Of a DNA stretch of 64,000 nucleotides, positions 1 through 12,628 are shown in pieces. Position numbers and translations under genes: made by a program. Positions within the stretch are counted from its first letter, which is position 1. Every line of letters starts with the position of its first letter. The stretch covers positions 19,315,962-19,379,961 of the forward strand of contig NC_080057.1 in the NCBI RefSeq assembly GCF_026212465.1. Reading direction: 5' to 3'. The DNA comes from Amaranthus tricolor. Taxonomy: Eukaryota; Streptophyta; Magnoliopsida; Caryophyllales; Amaranthaceae. Below the pieces are notes generated by a model. It saw nothing but the letters and a program-made list of their open reading frames with translations, had not been told where the DNA came from and ran no database searches.

Positions 1-600
1 TACAAATATTATTTTATTTAAAAAGAGCAATATGATAATTTTTTATTAATTTATTCCCAATTTCATTATCACATTTAGCAAACAAAAATTTATATTATAT
101 TTTAATAATTTTCAACAATCAATTTTTAATTCCAATCTCACCTTTTAATTCCCAAAATTAATATTTTTTCATTCAACTTCAATTTTGTAGTCTTTTCGTT
201 TCCCTCCTTCCTTCTCACCGGTTCATGTCAACTTTAATCTAACCCGATTATTCTATTCAAAATTAAGCTCTTTATTTACTCTTTCTTTACCTTCTTTCAA
301 CTTTCTCTGTTCCCTCTAAGTATCCGCTTAATGCCCATCATTTGACCGTTGGAAATAATTATTACAAGGAAAGAGTATAAGAAGGGGAAGAACTCTTCAT
401 TTTAAGCTTCTTCTTTTGAGCCATACCCAACAATCCTATTTGCTTCTCTAATTCATTTTGGATTAGGTTTTATCCTGGGCACTTGTAAAATTGTAGTAAA
501 AATCCATCAAATCAAAGAGATTTTCTTGAAATCTAATTTATGGGTGTTTAAGACTTCAAGAAATCAAGGTGCTTTTTGAGTTTTTAGTAATTAGTTAAAA
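1..600 (+). promoter_or_regulatory. Upstream region and 5' UTR of HIRA
   Basis: AT-rich, non-coding sequence leading into the HIRA start codon at 601. It has pyrimidine-rich stretches (about 180-310) and a purine-rich stretch near 365-390. I see no convincing TATA box at a usual distance, so the transcription start is not placed. No ORF of interest lies here. Confidence 0.4.
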
Positions 601-3600
601 ATGATTGCTGAAAAACCCAGTTGGATTCGACATGAAGGTTTGCAGATCTTCTCCATTGATATACAACCTGGTGGTCTTAGGTTTGCTACTGGTGGTGGGG
701 ACCACAAGGTGATTTCTCATTCTTTTTTTGCCGCTTCCTTTTTACCCTTCGTTTTTTTTTCTTCTTTTGTTTCCATTGTGTTTTGGTGATGTTTCAGAAA
801 TGTTTAGTTTGTTTGTATACTTAAAGATGTGTTGTTTTGGTTATGTTATATTTTGAGATGGAAAATGTGAATTGAGTAAGTTATTGTCTTAGTAAGGCTG
901 TTTTATATATGATTGCTTGCCCCTTGTTATCAAGCTATGCAATGGAAGGTTCTTTTGTGACAAGAACCTTAGTCTTGAATCAAAGGTGAAAGAATAAGGA
1001 GAAGAGAAGAATTCTCATTTTTTTAATATTATATACAAGGATTTGAGAGGCATTCCCTCCAAAACTAACTAACCAACAAACTATTAACTAACTAATAAAA
1101 ACGATGCAAAAGACTAAAATGCCCCTAATCTACTAAGTGACTATATCAATACTTCCCCCTTCAAGAAAACTTGTCCTCAAGTTTCATGAGGGAAAAGAGA
1201 TCTTAAAGTCTGCTGTTGACACCCATTGTGCCTCTTCTTTTAGGCAACCAAACTCATTTAACTAGGAGTTGAGTTTGTGCTGCATTGTTGACCTTGATGA
1301 ACCTTCGATCAATGATAGCTTCAGGAAGCTTGTATTGTGATGTGGAGACTTGTAACCAGTGAAGGACTCAAGGTAAAACTCCATGGAGAGTCTTGAGCTG
1401 TGATACATGAAAAACATCATGTATTCTGACATCAGTAGGTAATCTGAGTTTTAAGCCACTGGGCCAATAAGGGCAATGATCTGGAACGGGCCATAAAAAT
1501 TTTGTGACAACTTTTGATTGCTCCTAGTTTGAACGGAGCCTTGCTTGTAGGGTTGTAGCTTGAGCCAGACCTAATCCCTAATTTGAAAAACCCTCTCAGT
1601 CCTGTGCTGATCGGCTTGTGACTTCATTTTGTTCTGTGCTTTGAGTAGGTCATGCTTCACCTTGTTTAGGAATGGAGTATCTAGTAGTTGTGTTATTGGT
1701 GCTGGCTTTAGGAATGTGCCCAACATTCAATGATTCTTGTTGTAGCCTGGCATAGTGGATAGCTTGGGGGATTGTTTCAAGGTTAAATGCCTTCACCAAG
1801 GATTTTAGAGAGTCCTTTAATCCACCTATGAAACTATCATGAACAAACTTAGGTGAAAGATCATAAGTATGCATTTCAGGCCCTAGTGCTTTCAAAACAG
1901 TCAATATAGTTCTCCAATGACCCTTCTTGAACAAGCCTTTTGAAATATTCTACATCATGTGTTAAAGAATTGTTCAAGAACCTTGCTCTAACAGCAATAC
2001 AAAACTTGAGCCATCCCACAATTGGTTGTAATGCTAAGTAGCTAGCCACCCTTGTAGCTGCCTTAACTGTCATGTATAAGGGAGCAAAGTCCACTTTCTG
2101 ATCTTCTTGAATCTTGCACAACTCAAAATATTTGCTACATTTCCTTATCCACTCATTAGGATTGTCCCCATTAAAGTTAGGAAATTCTAATTTTGGAGTA
2201 AAAGAAAGGGTTTTAGGGATACCTTCCTTGTTGTTCCTAATAGGATGAACTGCTGGAATGAGTGGTCTCATTCATCTTTGCCATCATCAACTCAAACTTC
2301 TTGTTGAGTTCTATCTTGAGTGAATCCATTTTCGTTTGCATCTCCCTTATTTGCCCTTCCATAATCAAAATTCTCTGAGTACGAGTAGAGGGTGCCAGTA
2401 CACACAACCCCAAAACAGGTGCATATAGTTGAAGACTTCCAGATTACGCAGCAGAAGACAGAGCCACAACACTTCTAACTGAAAATTCCCTGTCTGAGAA
2501 TTTCAAGAACTGAAGTTTTGGGTCAATTCCACCGAATCTCTGCTATGATACCAATGATAGCTTACCCTTTGTTATGAACCTATGCAATGGACTTGTGTGA
2601 CAAGAAACTTAGTCTTGAATGAAAGGTGAAAGAACAAGGACAAGAGAAGAACAGAAGACAGAAGAAGAGAAGAATTCTGAGTTTTTTTTATTTTTATTTT
2701 TTTTATTAATATTCTTTAAGACCAAGCCCACAACAACTTATTTACATGGATTTGAGAGGCATCCCCTCCAAAACTAACCAACTAACTATTAACAAACTAA
2801 TAAAAACAATTCAAAAGACTAAAATGCCCCTATTCAACTAACTGACTATATCAATATACTTTTCTGCTTGCCGCGGTTGGTAAACTGTAATGTTGTGATC
2901 TTTTATTGTTTTTATGCAATAAAGTTTTGAAGTTTCTTTTATTGATGTCTGGTATTTGTATAATAGTTTGTTTTTCTTGTTGTTTTTGTTTATCACTTAG
3001 AGACTGTTTCAAGAAAGTGTAATGTGATATGTGAAAGATTATCTCTTGAACTGATTACAACTCCAGTTGTGCTATCAATGAACAATGACAATGATTATCA
3101 AGATGAGCCTTTGAATTTTATTAAAGATGACATGTTATTAGATAATTAATGCTAATGATTTGGTCTTTTGATTTAAATTGTATGGTGGATTTGCTATATT
3201 GATGTTATATGTTTTTCAGGTAAGAATATGGGATATGAATTCTATTGCTAGAGATTTTGATAAGGATGATCAAACTCACCGGATTCTTGCAACCCTTCGG
3301 GATCACTTTGGTTCAGTTAATTGCGTCAGATGGGCCAAACACGGTAGAAACATTGCATCAGGGTCGGGTGATCAATTAATTCTAATTCACGAAATGAAAC
3401 CTGGTTCAGGGACTTCCGAATTTGGTAGTGGTGAGCCTTTTGATGTTGAAAATTGGAAGGTTGTCATGACTCTGAGGGGACACACTGCAGATGTGGTAAT
3501 TATATGTGCTTTCACTATAGAACAAATGATTTGAATTGAGTAGTTTGTTTTGGCGAAAGCCTAGTTTCACCTATACTCTTATGCACATTTGTATTCGGAT

Positions 3601-6600
3601 TAGTCAAAAGTTGTACAACTTGTTTTTGTTAGATTGTGTATTTATTGTTATTTTTCACTTGAAGAGCATATAAGGTATATGGTTGTGTAAGTTATTTTCA
3701 TGTCGTTATTTAACTTCATCATTGAAGAATTCATGTATGGTGTGAATCGAAAAGCCTTCATTTCAATACTTGATATTTTCTATATCAATAAGTGCTGTTT
3801 CATTTATATAAATTTGAATGGTAATTCTATGATTTGTATATGGAGTATACTTACCTTCGGCATATGTTTTAACCTGTTTGTTTTTTCATGCATGAAGTAG
3901 GTGGATCTTAATTGGTCTCCAGATGACTCAATGTTGGCTAGCGGAAGTCTTGACAACACTATCCACATTTGGAATATGAGCAATGGTATATGCACTGCTG
4001 TTCTCAGAGGTCATTCTAGCTTGGTTAAAGGTGTTACCTGGGATCCCATTGGTGCCTTTCTAGCGAGCCAGTCTGATGATAAGACAGTTATTATATGGAG
4101 AACCACTGATTGGAGTCTTGCCCATAAGACAAACGGCCATTGGGACAAATCTGTATGGAATCTTACTATTTTTGTGTTGATATTTTAAATTATTTTTTTT
4201 GTGTTTTATGTCATGTCATAATGCGTGGGGAAAATATCCTTTTTACAGCTTGGATCACCTTTTTTTACGCGACTTGGGTGGTCTCCTTGTGGCCATTTGT
4301 TAACCACTACACAGGGTTTCCAAAAGCCTAGATATTCGGCTCCTGTATTGGAAAGAGGCGAATGGGCTGCTAATTTCGACTTCTTGGGACATAATGCTCC
4401 TATTTTAGTCGTGAAGTTCAATCATTCAATGTTCAAAAGACATTTCTCCAATGCTCAGGATGTTAGAGCATCGTCTTCCGGACGGGCTAAAGGGTCCACA
4501 AAGACTGGAGGAAAAGAATTGATGCCATATAATGTTATTGCTATTGGCAGTCAGGATCGTACTATAACTGTCTGGACTACAGCAGCTGCACGTCCACTCT
4601 TTGTGGCAAAGCATTTTTTCACTCAAAGTGTTGTTGATTTATCTTGGTAGTGTCTTGTGTACTCCTAATCATTGGTCAGAAAACTATAATGAGAATGTTT
4701 CGGTCTTCTTTTTGCTGTTAGCTTTTATTGACCCATTTGTCTCACATAATCTTTTCCTGCCGGAAACAGGAGCCCTGATGGGTATTCACTTTTTGCTTGT
4801 TCCTTGGATGGCTCGGTGTCTACCTTTCATTTTGAAGTACAAGAAATAGGTCAAAGGTTAACTGATGATGAACTGGACGAGCTGAACAGAAACCATTACG
4901 GTGATGTTAGGAGTCAGCAGGCTAACTTAGCAGTAAAACAAAACACTAGAAAAAAGGTTTTTAACATGCAGCATCAGCAGGTTGCTCCAAAACCTTCATC
5001 TCGTTTTGGGATTGTCTCAAAGGTCCTTGAGTCACATGGTGCCACCAGAAAGAAAAGAGGAGTAAGGTCTGCGAAGCAAAAAGAGTACAGGCGCCTTGAT
5101 GATAGGAAAAGGATTAAAAATGCTGTGTCCCACTCTCAAACCTCTGATCTACCTCTAATATCTTCTGAAGGAAATAAGGTTGATGATATTCCTAAAGTCG
5201 GAAAAACCCTTGAAGCAGGTTCTGATTTGAAGGAACATAGTGGGGTCAATACTAAGGCTTGTTTTAGTGATAGTGTGGTCATTGAAAGAGTTGGAGCTGC
5301 TTCAGGCATAGATGATGGTGATCTTGTCAAATCTCCTGGCAGCGCAAAGTTATTAAGTTCTTTAGCTGCTAGTAACGCTACACTTGCGATAAGGGTGGTA
5401 GATAGGAAGGAAGATGCATTTGCAATGCCAATTACATTGGAAGCTCGCCCTAGAGAGCAGGCAGTTAATGACATTGTTGGTTCGAGTAATATGTCATTGG
5501 TCAAGGAAACGGAAATTATTTGCCGCAGAGGTTCTCAGACTTTGTGGTTTGACCGTATTTCTGGGAAGGCGTCAATTTTGGCTGGAAATGCCAACTTCTG
5601 GACTGTGGGATTTGAAGATGGCTGCTTACAGGTAACTAATTTCTCTTTTCAATTTCTATTCACTTTTATTTTTGGTATCAAAAGAACTTGGCATCCTAAG
5701 TTCACCATTATTTTTTGTTGTGCTCCTTGCGCCAATTCTTTGTTTTTCTTCAAAATTTGTTACATATCGTTGGTTTTGTGCCTTTGCTCAATGTTTCATG
5801 ATCTTACATTTAAGTAAATACTAACTACGTTTCTTAATACTTGTAATAAGGGATGGTCATGGGGCGAGTTTGGAGCGGGTCCAGCCAGATCCAAACCAGA
5901 TCCATTTGTTTTAATGGATTCAAACCTGACCCCAATATGAATTTTTTAGACCCATATCTAGACCCGTTTGATCTGATGGGTCTATGGAGTAATTTTTTCC
6001 TCGGTATAAGACGGGACAAAGAACAACACCAATTAAGTATTAAAAATCATTAAATAGCTCTGATTTTGTGGAATCATTTTACCCGAAACCCACTAATTTG
6101 ATTGCTCAGGTGAGCAACCAAGTTGCGAAACAATTGAATCATGTTTGAATTTTTACTTGGCTCCAACATGACATTTAAGACCATAGTTATATGGCACGTG
6201 GAACGTATCCACGTTTCACGATCTGGGAATGTTCGTCCTCAATCACACAAAACGCGACCCCAATTGCTAAAGGTGACGTCCCGGTGTAGTAGACCTTTTT
6301 AAAAGGTGTTTTGGCCTTCATTTACAAATTAAAGGAAAAAGAAGGGAGAAAAAATAAGATGCAACCTAGAAATCTAAAAATATTCCACTTGAAAATAATT
6401 TCTTAAAGAAAATTAATCATTTTAGTTTACTTTTGTTTTCAAATATATATTTAATAATAATAATAATGGATCTCGTACCAATTGTTCCCGAGTCAATCTA
6501 AGTTGCATTTCGTATTCTCGTTTCTGTTCCCCGTTCCAAACCGAATGTCATTCCAGGTAAAAATGTTTAACACAAAGCCCAAAATTAGAAGAAAAAATAT

Positions 6601-9201
6601 ATTAAAATGAAGACACAAATACACATTTAAAAAAATATATGTGTAGTTCCATAAAATTGTTAATCTTCTTGCAACCTATGCCACTAAAGTATACACAAGG
6701 AATGTAAAGAATATGACCTTGTTACTATCAGTATAGAGACATACTGACTCTACTCAAGCGACAGAGGCCTGCATTATCTGAGCTGTTTGTGTGTTACAAT
6801 TTACTTGTTAGTAAATGATATTCTACTTCTCAAGAAAGCTTGGAGACTCATTTTTAGGATCCAGATCCGACCCGAATCCAGTGGGTCTTAAAAAATGAAT
6901 CTCAGACCTTTAAAAAAGATGCGGGTCCAAAAGGGTCCTGGACTCATGACTGGAAACTTGTAATTTACCATTTAGACAAGCACTTTGAGAAAGAGATCAT
7001 ACTTATTAAATGGACCAATTTATCAAAATATATTAACCTATTAACCTAAACCCTTTCTTTTTCAATAATTTTTTTTTGCTAATATTGTCATTGACAATCT
7101 CTATTCTCATCCTTAAATTGTATGCCATGAAAGTATCTTAATTTTTGGGTTATCTGCTCTGTTTTGCTGGAAAAGGTGTACACAAAATGTGGAAGGCGTG
7201 CTATGCCGATGATGATGATGGGTTCCGTTGCATTGTTTTTAGAATGTGATGAATGTTGGAAATTGTTGCTTATCACAAAGAAGGGGTCTATATATTTGTG
7301 GGACTTATTTAGCCGAAGCTGTCTCCTTCAAGATACTTTGGCGTCTTTGTTTGCTGCAGACCCAATGGCCTCCTTGCAAAATGCTGGTAAACATATGATG
7401 TCTATTATAATGTCATTTTTTTTTCTTGAAGGGAGAAATGAATTATATATGGTAACTATATGTTAAGCTTGTTTGGAAAACTCACTGACATTATTTCGTT
7501 TCTTGAAAATTTTTGTGTGGATATCTTCACACACACACGCACATATATATATGGAAGGTCCTAATCTTTTTGTATGGTCTTTGTAGGTACTATTAAAATA
7601 ATTTCAGCAAAGTTGTCAAAATCCGGTTCACCCCTTGTTGTGTTAGCCACTCGCCATGCTTTTCTCTATGATATGAGCCTAAAGTGTTGGCTTCGGGTGG
7701 CAGATGATTGTTTTCCTGCATCAAACTTTGCGAACTCTTGGAATATGGGACCCTCTCAATGTAATGAACTTGCAACATTGCAAGTTGATATAAGAAAATT
7801 CTTGGCGAGAAAACCTGATTGGAGTGGGTAAGTCACTCATCAAGCTTACTAGAATCGTAGGTTTCTGTTACAACAAAATGCATCGTTTGATTCGTTTAAG
7901 TTAATCTGTGTTATATTGTTGCTTGTTTAGGGTGGCTGATGATGGCATGCAAACTCGTTCTCACTTGGAGGCTCAGTTAGCATCAGCTTTGACTTTGAAA
8001 TCCGCAAATGAATACCGCCAATGTCTCATGTCATATGTCCGATACCTTGCAAGGTTTGTTGACTTTTCACCATTTGTTTTCCGATTGATAATGTAATAGA
8101 TGTTTCATTTCTTGGTGTTCTATTAGTTGGTTCCTTCTCATTTTACGTGAGACCTGTCTTAAGGCTAAAGTCACATTTCACACAGGGAAATACCTTCCCT
8201 TACCAGTAGCAAACAAGCCATGGGAGCACATCAGCATGAATTTTATGATGGCTCTACCTAGGACAAGAAAGGGCAGGGATTCAATTATGGTTGTAGTTGA
8301 TAGAGTTTCAAAGATGACACATTTTGTAGCCTACAACAAGGTTGATGATACACAAAACATAGCTAGGTTATACTTTGCAGAGATTGTAAGGTTGCATGGG
8401 GTACCTAGGACCATTGTGTCTGATGGGGACTGTAAGTTCCTAAGCTATATTTGGAAAACCCTGTAGAGACTGCTTGGGACAAAGCTTATGTTTAGCACTA
8501 CCCATCATCCACAAACGGATGGACAACTGAGGTAACAAACAGGATATTAGGAACCCATCTTAGGACCTTGGTTATACAAATTGACACTGTGTTTATGCTC
8601 TACAGAGAAGCTGATGAGTCTCGATTACGTGAAGTCTGTGAAAGTTTCCTTGGACCTCCTACTGGGATGGGTGCTGCATCATCAAACCCGAATATAGAAT
8701 GGGAACCTTGTGTTCTTGTAAGACTCTACTTTTCAATTGTATATGTTTTTAATATTGGCATCACAAATGTTTTACATTATCATACACTTGAATATGGGTA
8801 GAGGTGTTCATTCGAGTCATCAGGTCGATTTCGGGTCTGTTCAAAATTGGGTCTTGTGTCCACATTGCTTTTTATATAATTTTGAATTCATCTTGAAGTC
8901 GAGTCAAGTCGTATTCCATTACAATGTTGGGTAAATATGAGGGTTGTCGAGTCTGTTTTAAACCCCTTTAGTATGGAGATAGTTTTTTGCGTTAAGGTGA
9001 TGCATTGATGGGGTTGGTTATTTGCAGGGATTGAAGAAACACAAACTCTTGAGAGACGACATCCTACCAGCTGTGGCATCGAACAGGAAAGTACAGAGGC
9101 TTCTGAATGAATTCATGGATCGTCTCTCTGAATATGGAAGCGTGGAAAATCAGTCGGAACAAAACAACTCAATTACCAATTTGAAACAGGCTACGAACTG
9201 A
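601..9201 (+). CDS. HIRA: HIRA-type histone H3.3 chaperone (WD40 protein), 10 exons, 918 aa
   Basis: Exons 601-708, 3220-3495, 3901-4152, 4249-4646, 4770-5631, 7176-7386, 7587-7827, 7931-8053, 8606-8717 and 9028-9201; all junctions are GT-AG and keep phase, ending in TGA. The family deposits histone H3.3 independently of replication and takes part in chromatin silencing, in the nucleus. Residues 1-370 form a WD40 propeller with repeat endings such as VRIWDM, IHIWNM, VIIWRT and ITVWTT. Residues about 370-600 are a charged linker. From about 633 comes the conserved HIRA C-terminal domain ([59 protein letters not shown]). The start is the first ATG and gives the expected HIRA N-terminus ([12 protein letters not shown]). 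Plant HIRA proteins are, from memory, often near 1000 aa, so this one is somewhat short, and the B-motif region near residue 447 looks degenerate. The identity is secure; expression is not shown. Confidence 0.95.
910..1148 (-). repeat. LTR (3' LTR of the antisense gypsy element)
   Basis: Direct repeat of 2555-2853, sharing the stretches around TTGAGAGGCAT and AGACTAAAATGCCCCT. It is shorter than its partner because an internal T-rich segment is missing. Confidence 0.88.
1200..1650 (-). pseudogene. Gypsy integrase C-terminal tail, broken
   Basis: Minus-strand translation of about 1530-1650 gives the typical Ty3/gypsy segment with [18 protein letters not shown] and [10 protein letters not shown], followed toward 1200 by the tail including DVFHVSQLK. 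The usual aromatic residue before VWL is replaced by a stop codon, so the frame is not functional. The tail is fused close to gag by a large internal deletion. Confidence 0.75.
1650..2271 (-). pseudogene. Retrotransposon gag fragment, frameshifted
   Basis: Two overlapping minus-strand frames (1876-2271 and 1650-1934) together resemble a Ty3/gypsy gag (retrotransposon gag domain). One frame has [18 protein letters not shown] and KYFELCKI, and then [18 protein letters not shown]. The reading continues in the second frame with [18 protein letters not shown] and [15 protein letters not shown]. The shift between frames lies at about 1880-1930. The reading is lost just after gag. Confidence 0.75.
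2555..2853 (-). repeat. LTR (5' LTR of the antisense gypsy element)
   Basis: Right-hand partner of 910-1148, with a tRNA-Met-type primer-binding site directly inside it and an ATATA target duplication directly outside it. Confidence 0.88.
5850..6955. mobile_element. Probable degenerate hAT-type MITE in HIRA intron 5
   Basis: Both ends are rich in GGGTCC/GGACCC words and are roughly inverted copies (GGGATGGTCATGGGG at the left, CTGGACTCATGACTGG at the right). The middle is AT-rich and non-coding. The end pattern matches the other GGGTC-ended elements in this window, but I could not fix a target duplication, so the borders are approximate. Confidence 0.5.
8158..8585 (+). pseudogene. Ty3/gypsy integrase core fragment in HIRA intron 8
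   Basis: Plus-strand frames give [57 protein letters not shown], then [16 protein letters not shown]. This is the integrase catalytic core, with the first two acidic residues visible (VVVD and SDGD; the second is usually SDRD). A TAG at 8464-8466 ends the frame; remnants [11 protein letters not shown] and LGTHLRTLV follow in shifted frames. No LTRs are near. The fragment makes up most of a 552-bp intron and stops about 20 bp before the exon 9 acceptor. Confidence 0.85.
8798..8965. repeat. Fragment of a GGGTC-type hAT element in HIRA intron 9
   Basis: TAGAGGTGTTCATTCGAGTC followed by words such as TCAGGTCGATTTCGGGTC resembles the left end of the hAT-like elements seen elsewhere in the window (TAGGGGTGTTCA). 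No clear right end or target duplication was found. Confidence 0.4.
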
Positions 9202-9769
9202 GTAGTGCTGTTCCTACAATTACAAATCAAATATACCAAATGAAGGCAGAGGAGTTCTTCCGGCAAAGGAACACAGCTCGAGGTACATATTTTTAGAGAA
9301 CCGAGAAGGGATTTGTAGCTAGACTTGTATATAGAGATGGCAATGACCTCATTCTATACTGATGCCGGCGGTGCGCCATTGTCCGTGAGAATTTAGGTAA
9401 CGAAAGCGGCTTTTAGCAAGTTAATTACCATTTGAATGTATATTTTAGTCCTGAAGCTGGAATATTGTTCAGCTCTTTTGGTTTTTTTGTTCGAAATAGG
9501 GTTGAGAATCCTTATAGATAAGGAAAGAGGTGACACTAATACTTTTTAAAGCCCCAGGATATATTATATACTCTAATACACCTCCTTACCCGAGAGCCCT
9601 TTGGGATATAAGTGTGGATACGATCCAGACCCTTCTTATACCTAGCGCTGTATACGTGATTTCCTGTATATGTGATTTCATAATATGTTGCTCGTGTTGA
9701 TCCTTTCAATTGCTAGTTGGTGCATATATTAGTGGAGAATTTCTACGAACGAATGATTCATTCAATTCG

Positions 9770-9772
<3 letters not shown>
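9202..9772 (+). other. HIRA 3' UTR and downstream non-coding sequence
   Basis: Follows the HIRA stop codon. No long ORF. The 3' UTR probably lies in the first few hundred bases, but no canonical AATAAA signal stood out, so the poly(A) site is not placed. The stretch 9540-9700 looks repeat-derived but was not identified. Confidence 0.4.

Positions 9773-9773
<1 letters not shown>

Positions 9774-9831
<58 letters not shown>
9774..9831. repeat. (TA)n microsatellite
   Basis: About 29 uninterrupted TA dinucleotides. Likely length-polymorphic. Confidence 0.97.
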
Positions 9832-9835
<4 letters not shown>

Positions 9836-9943
9836 AAGTTTAAGCGGAAATCAATCTATACGAGAGCAAAAAAAACTTGCTTTTTCAAAGAAAAAATTCA
9901 GAAAAGGGTGTTACTTCTTACATGAAAATGTGTTACTTTTTGA

Positions 9944-10883
9944 TAAGGGTGTTCATTTGGGTGATTGGGTCGGTTTCAAACGGATATCATTCGGATCGAT
10001 TGTATTTCAGATCGGTTATTTTTCGGATACATGTTACAACGTGTCACACTCGGGGTCGGTCGGTTAGTCACGGTTCGGTTGAAGATTAATTATTTAAACT
10101 ATGGGTTTGGTATCGGTTGAAGTTCGAGTCGAGTGTCAATTGGTCTCGGGTTGTCTTCGGTTAATAATTGGTTCAGTTTTACCGGTTACAAATCGGGTTT
10201 GAGTATTTTTTCAAGTAGAATTCGACTACGAGTTACTAAATACTATCGATCGAGTCAATATTAAATTAAGTTGTTAATCATTTTTTATAGAATTAATGAT
10301 AAGATTCTCTTTACATAAGGGAAAATAGTTAAAATGCAAATCAATTAGGCATTATTACTTTGTTATTTTTACTTGTTTGACTGTAAATTAAAATTAAGTT
10401 CTATCATTTTTCATCTAATTTGATTCAAAATAAATAAATAATTGAATAAACATTGACCATTGATTATTAACTCTAGATATAAGAAACCATGTATTTATAA
10501 AATCTTAATTTATGAAAATATCTATCACTTATTAAATTAAGTAATAAGATGATTACGTATGAGCCGATCATACTTCTATGTAAAAATTGGTTCGGATTAA
10601 GACGGTTTTAGCCGGATTGATTTCGGTTTCGAGTATGATTCGGGTCGGATATGACTTGGTGCGGTCACTATTAGGTTCGGGTGATATCGGTTAACGATTA
10701 TATGCCAGTTATAAAAATTAGTCGTATTTCGGGTTCAATTTTCCAATTTTCGCTTGTAAACTGGTTCAGGTGCAACTTTGGTGCGGGTAATGGTACGAGA
10801 AACCTCAAAAAGGAATATTTTTCGGATCGGTACTTTCAGTTTCGGTTTAGATTTTCGGTTCGGATTACATTTGAAGAGCTCTA
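9944..10883. mobile_element. hAT-like non-autonomous element, about 940 bp
   Basis: The left end TAAGGGTGTTCATTTGGGTG and the reverse complement of the right end (TAGAGCTCTTCAAATGTAAT) are related inverted termini. Both subterminal zones are full of TTCGG/GGTTCGG words. Flanks CTTTTTGA (left) and CTTTTGAC (right) are compatible with a decayed 8-bp target duplication. No transposase ORF. Confidence 0.65.
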
Positions 10884-12224
10884 CTTTTGACAAAATACAT
10901 TAGATGCATTTAAGCTTTTACTTATTTTATATTTATGACGATTCACTTTCATTTAACAAAAAGTTCATCTCCATCAATTATCCATTCATTCAAGAAAAGC
11001 CTGATGCGTTTTAGCTTTTATCTATCTTTAATTTATGTTTAATTTAGTTGTAATAATTAAATTTATGAACTCTTATTTGATTAGGATGTTTTAGTTTGAG
11101 TATTTATTTAATGGATATTCTATATGATAGAAATTAATTTTTAAGAAATACCGGTAGAAACATTTCTTAAATTTCCACAACATAAGACAATATTGTTTAA
11201 CTTAACTGAACATTAATATTATTATCTAGAATTAAATGTTTTTTCATTAAATTGGTTTAAAAAATAACGTTAAATTACTGAAGCACCCCTGTAGTTAGTT
11301 GGTAGCATATGCTCCTTCATTAAATTGGCGAAAACAACACCATCTCTATATTGTTTCATTAAACAGCTATGTGGCATATAGCCTCTTTAAAGAGATTATA
11401 TGCTCAGATTCTAAGGAAATCGGAGCATATAATACAATTTTTTGCTCTGATTTTGTAGGAACTGGAGTATAAAGTATGCTTATATTCTTCGATTTGAACT
11501 AGTGTAGAAAAAAAAGTCAATTTGATCCTTTTACATGTGCTTAGGTTCAAACTGAAGTATAAAGTCCAAAACAACCACAACTTATAACCTTTTTTCCACC
11601 CATTAAAGTAATATAATATATACGTAATGATACTATATAAAGTCAAATAAAAAAGTGCAACTTAGTGTTAAAGCTAAAAGGTAAAGGTAAAGGTAAAGTA
11701 CACTCTTAGTATTTTGCACAGGGTACGGTCGAAAAAAGCATACCTATTCATTCTAAGGAGGGATTAAAGAGAATGCGTGCAGTCAAGAAACCTTCAACTG
11801 ATAAAGCTAACATTATAATAAAAAAAGGTCACAAATTTATTCCTTATTTTTAAATTTTTATCTTAACTTTGTATTTTATCTCCCCATAATTTTTGATTCA
11901 AGTTTCTAAAGTCTGAAGAAAAAAACATGGCAAGATTCAATGGGCCACCTTATATATGTTGTAGTGAAAGAAGTCAGAGCTCTGAACTTGGAAAAGATTT
12001 GAGATTAGCCAAAAGTGCGCTGTTGGATCTGAAATCTTGAGCACCAACTACTTCGTTCAGGTTTCAATTTAAGGGCATTATTATTTATCGCCACCCTTTT
12101 CATTTTATCGCCACCCCTCCTAATGAAATTACGAATTTGCCCTTGATTTTTAAAAATTTACAAATTTGCCATTGAGTTAATAAATTTTCATTTTCATTTT
12201 TTTTAATTTTTTTTAATTATTTTT
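10884..12224. other. Non-coding AT-rich intergenic sequence
   Basis: No gene-like ORF. It contains short repeated words only (for example GGTAAA repeated near 11680-11700, and two similar ATCGCCACCC words at about 12085-12120). Confidence 0.6.
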
Positions 12225-12257
12225 ATTTATATTATTATTGTTATTATTATTATCATA

Positions 12258-12301
<44 letters not shown>

Positions 12302-12368
12302 GATTATTATTATTATTATTATTATTACGGTTATTATTATTATTATAACGGTTATTATTATTACGGTT

Positions 12369-12402
<34 letters not shown>

Positions 12403-12541
12403 GCATTAATAATAAAAATAATAATAAAAAAAAATTATAAAAAAAATATCAGTCGCACAAAACGTGCGACTGACAGTCGCACAAAGCAGTCGCACGTTTT
12501 GTGCGACTGATATATATATATTTTTTTTTTATTATTATTAA

Positions 12542-12574
<33 letters not shown>

Positions 12575-12589
12575 GGTTATTATTATTAA

Positions 12590-12628
<39 letters not shown>

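Larger units (their letters stand above)
910..2853 (-). mobile_element. Internally deleted Ty3/gypsy LTR retrotransposon in HIRA intron 1 (antisense)
   Basis: Two related LTRs, 910-1148 and 2555-2853, both beginning TGAT and ending ATATCA, flank an internal region. Perfect 5-bp target duplications ATATA lie at 905-909 and 2854-2858. Read on the minus strand, a primer-binding site TGGTATCATAGC (plant initiator Met-tRNA type) follows the 5' LTR at about 2541-2554, and a polypurine tract GAAGGGGGAAGT precedes the 3' LTR at about 1150-1162. Inside are only a gag fragment and an integrase C-terminal tail, so protease, reverse transcriptase and the integrase core are deleted. The left LTR lacks about 60 bp present in the right one. 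Confidence 0.92.
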
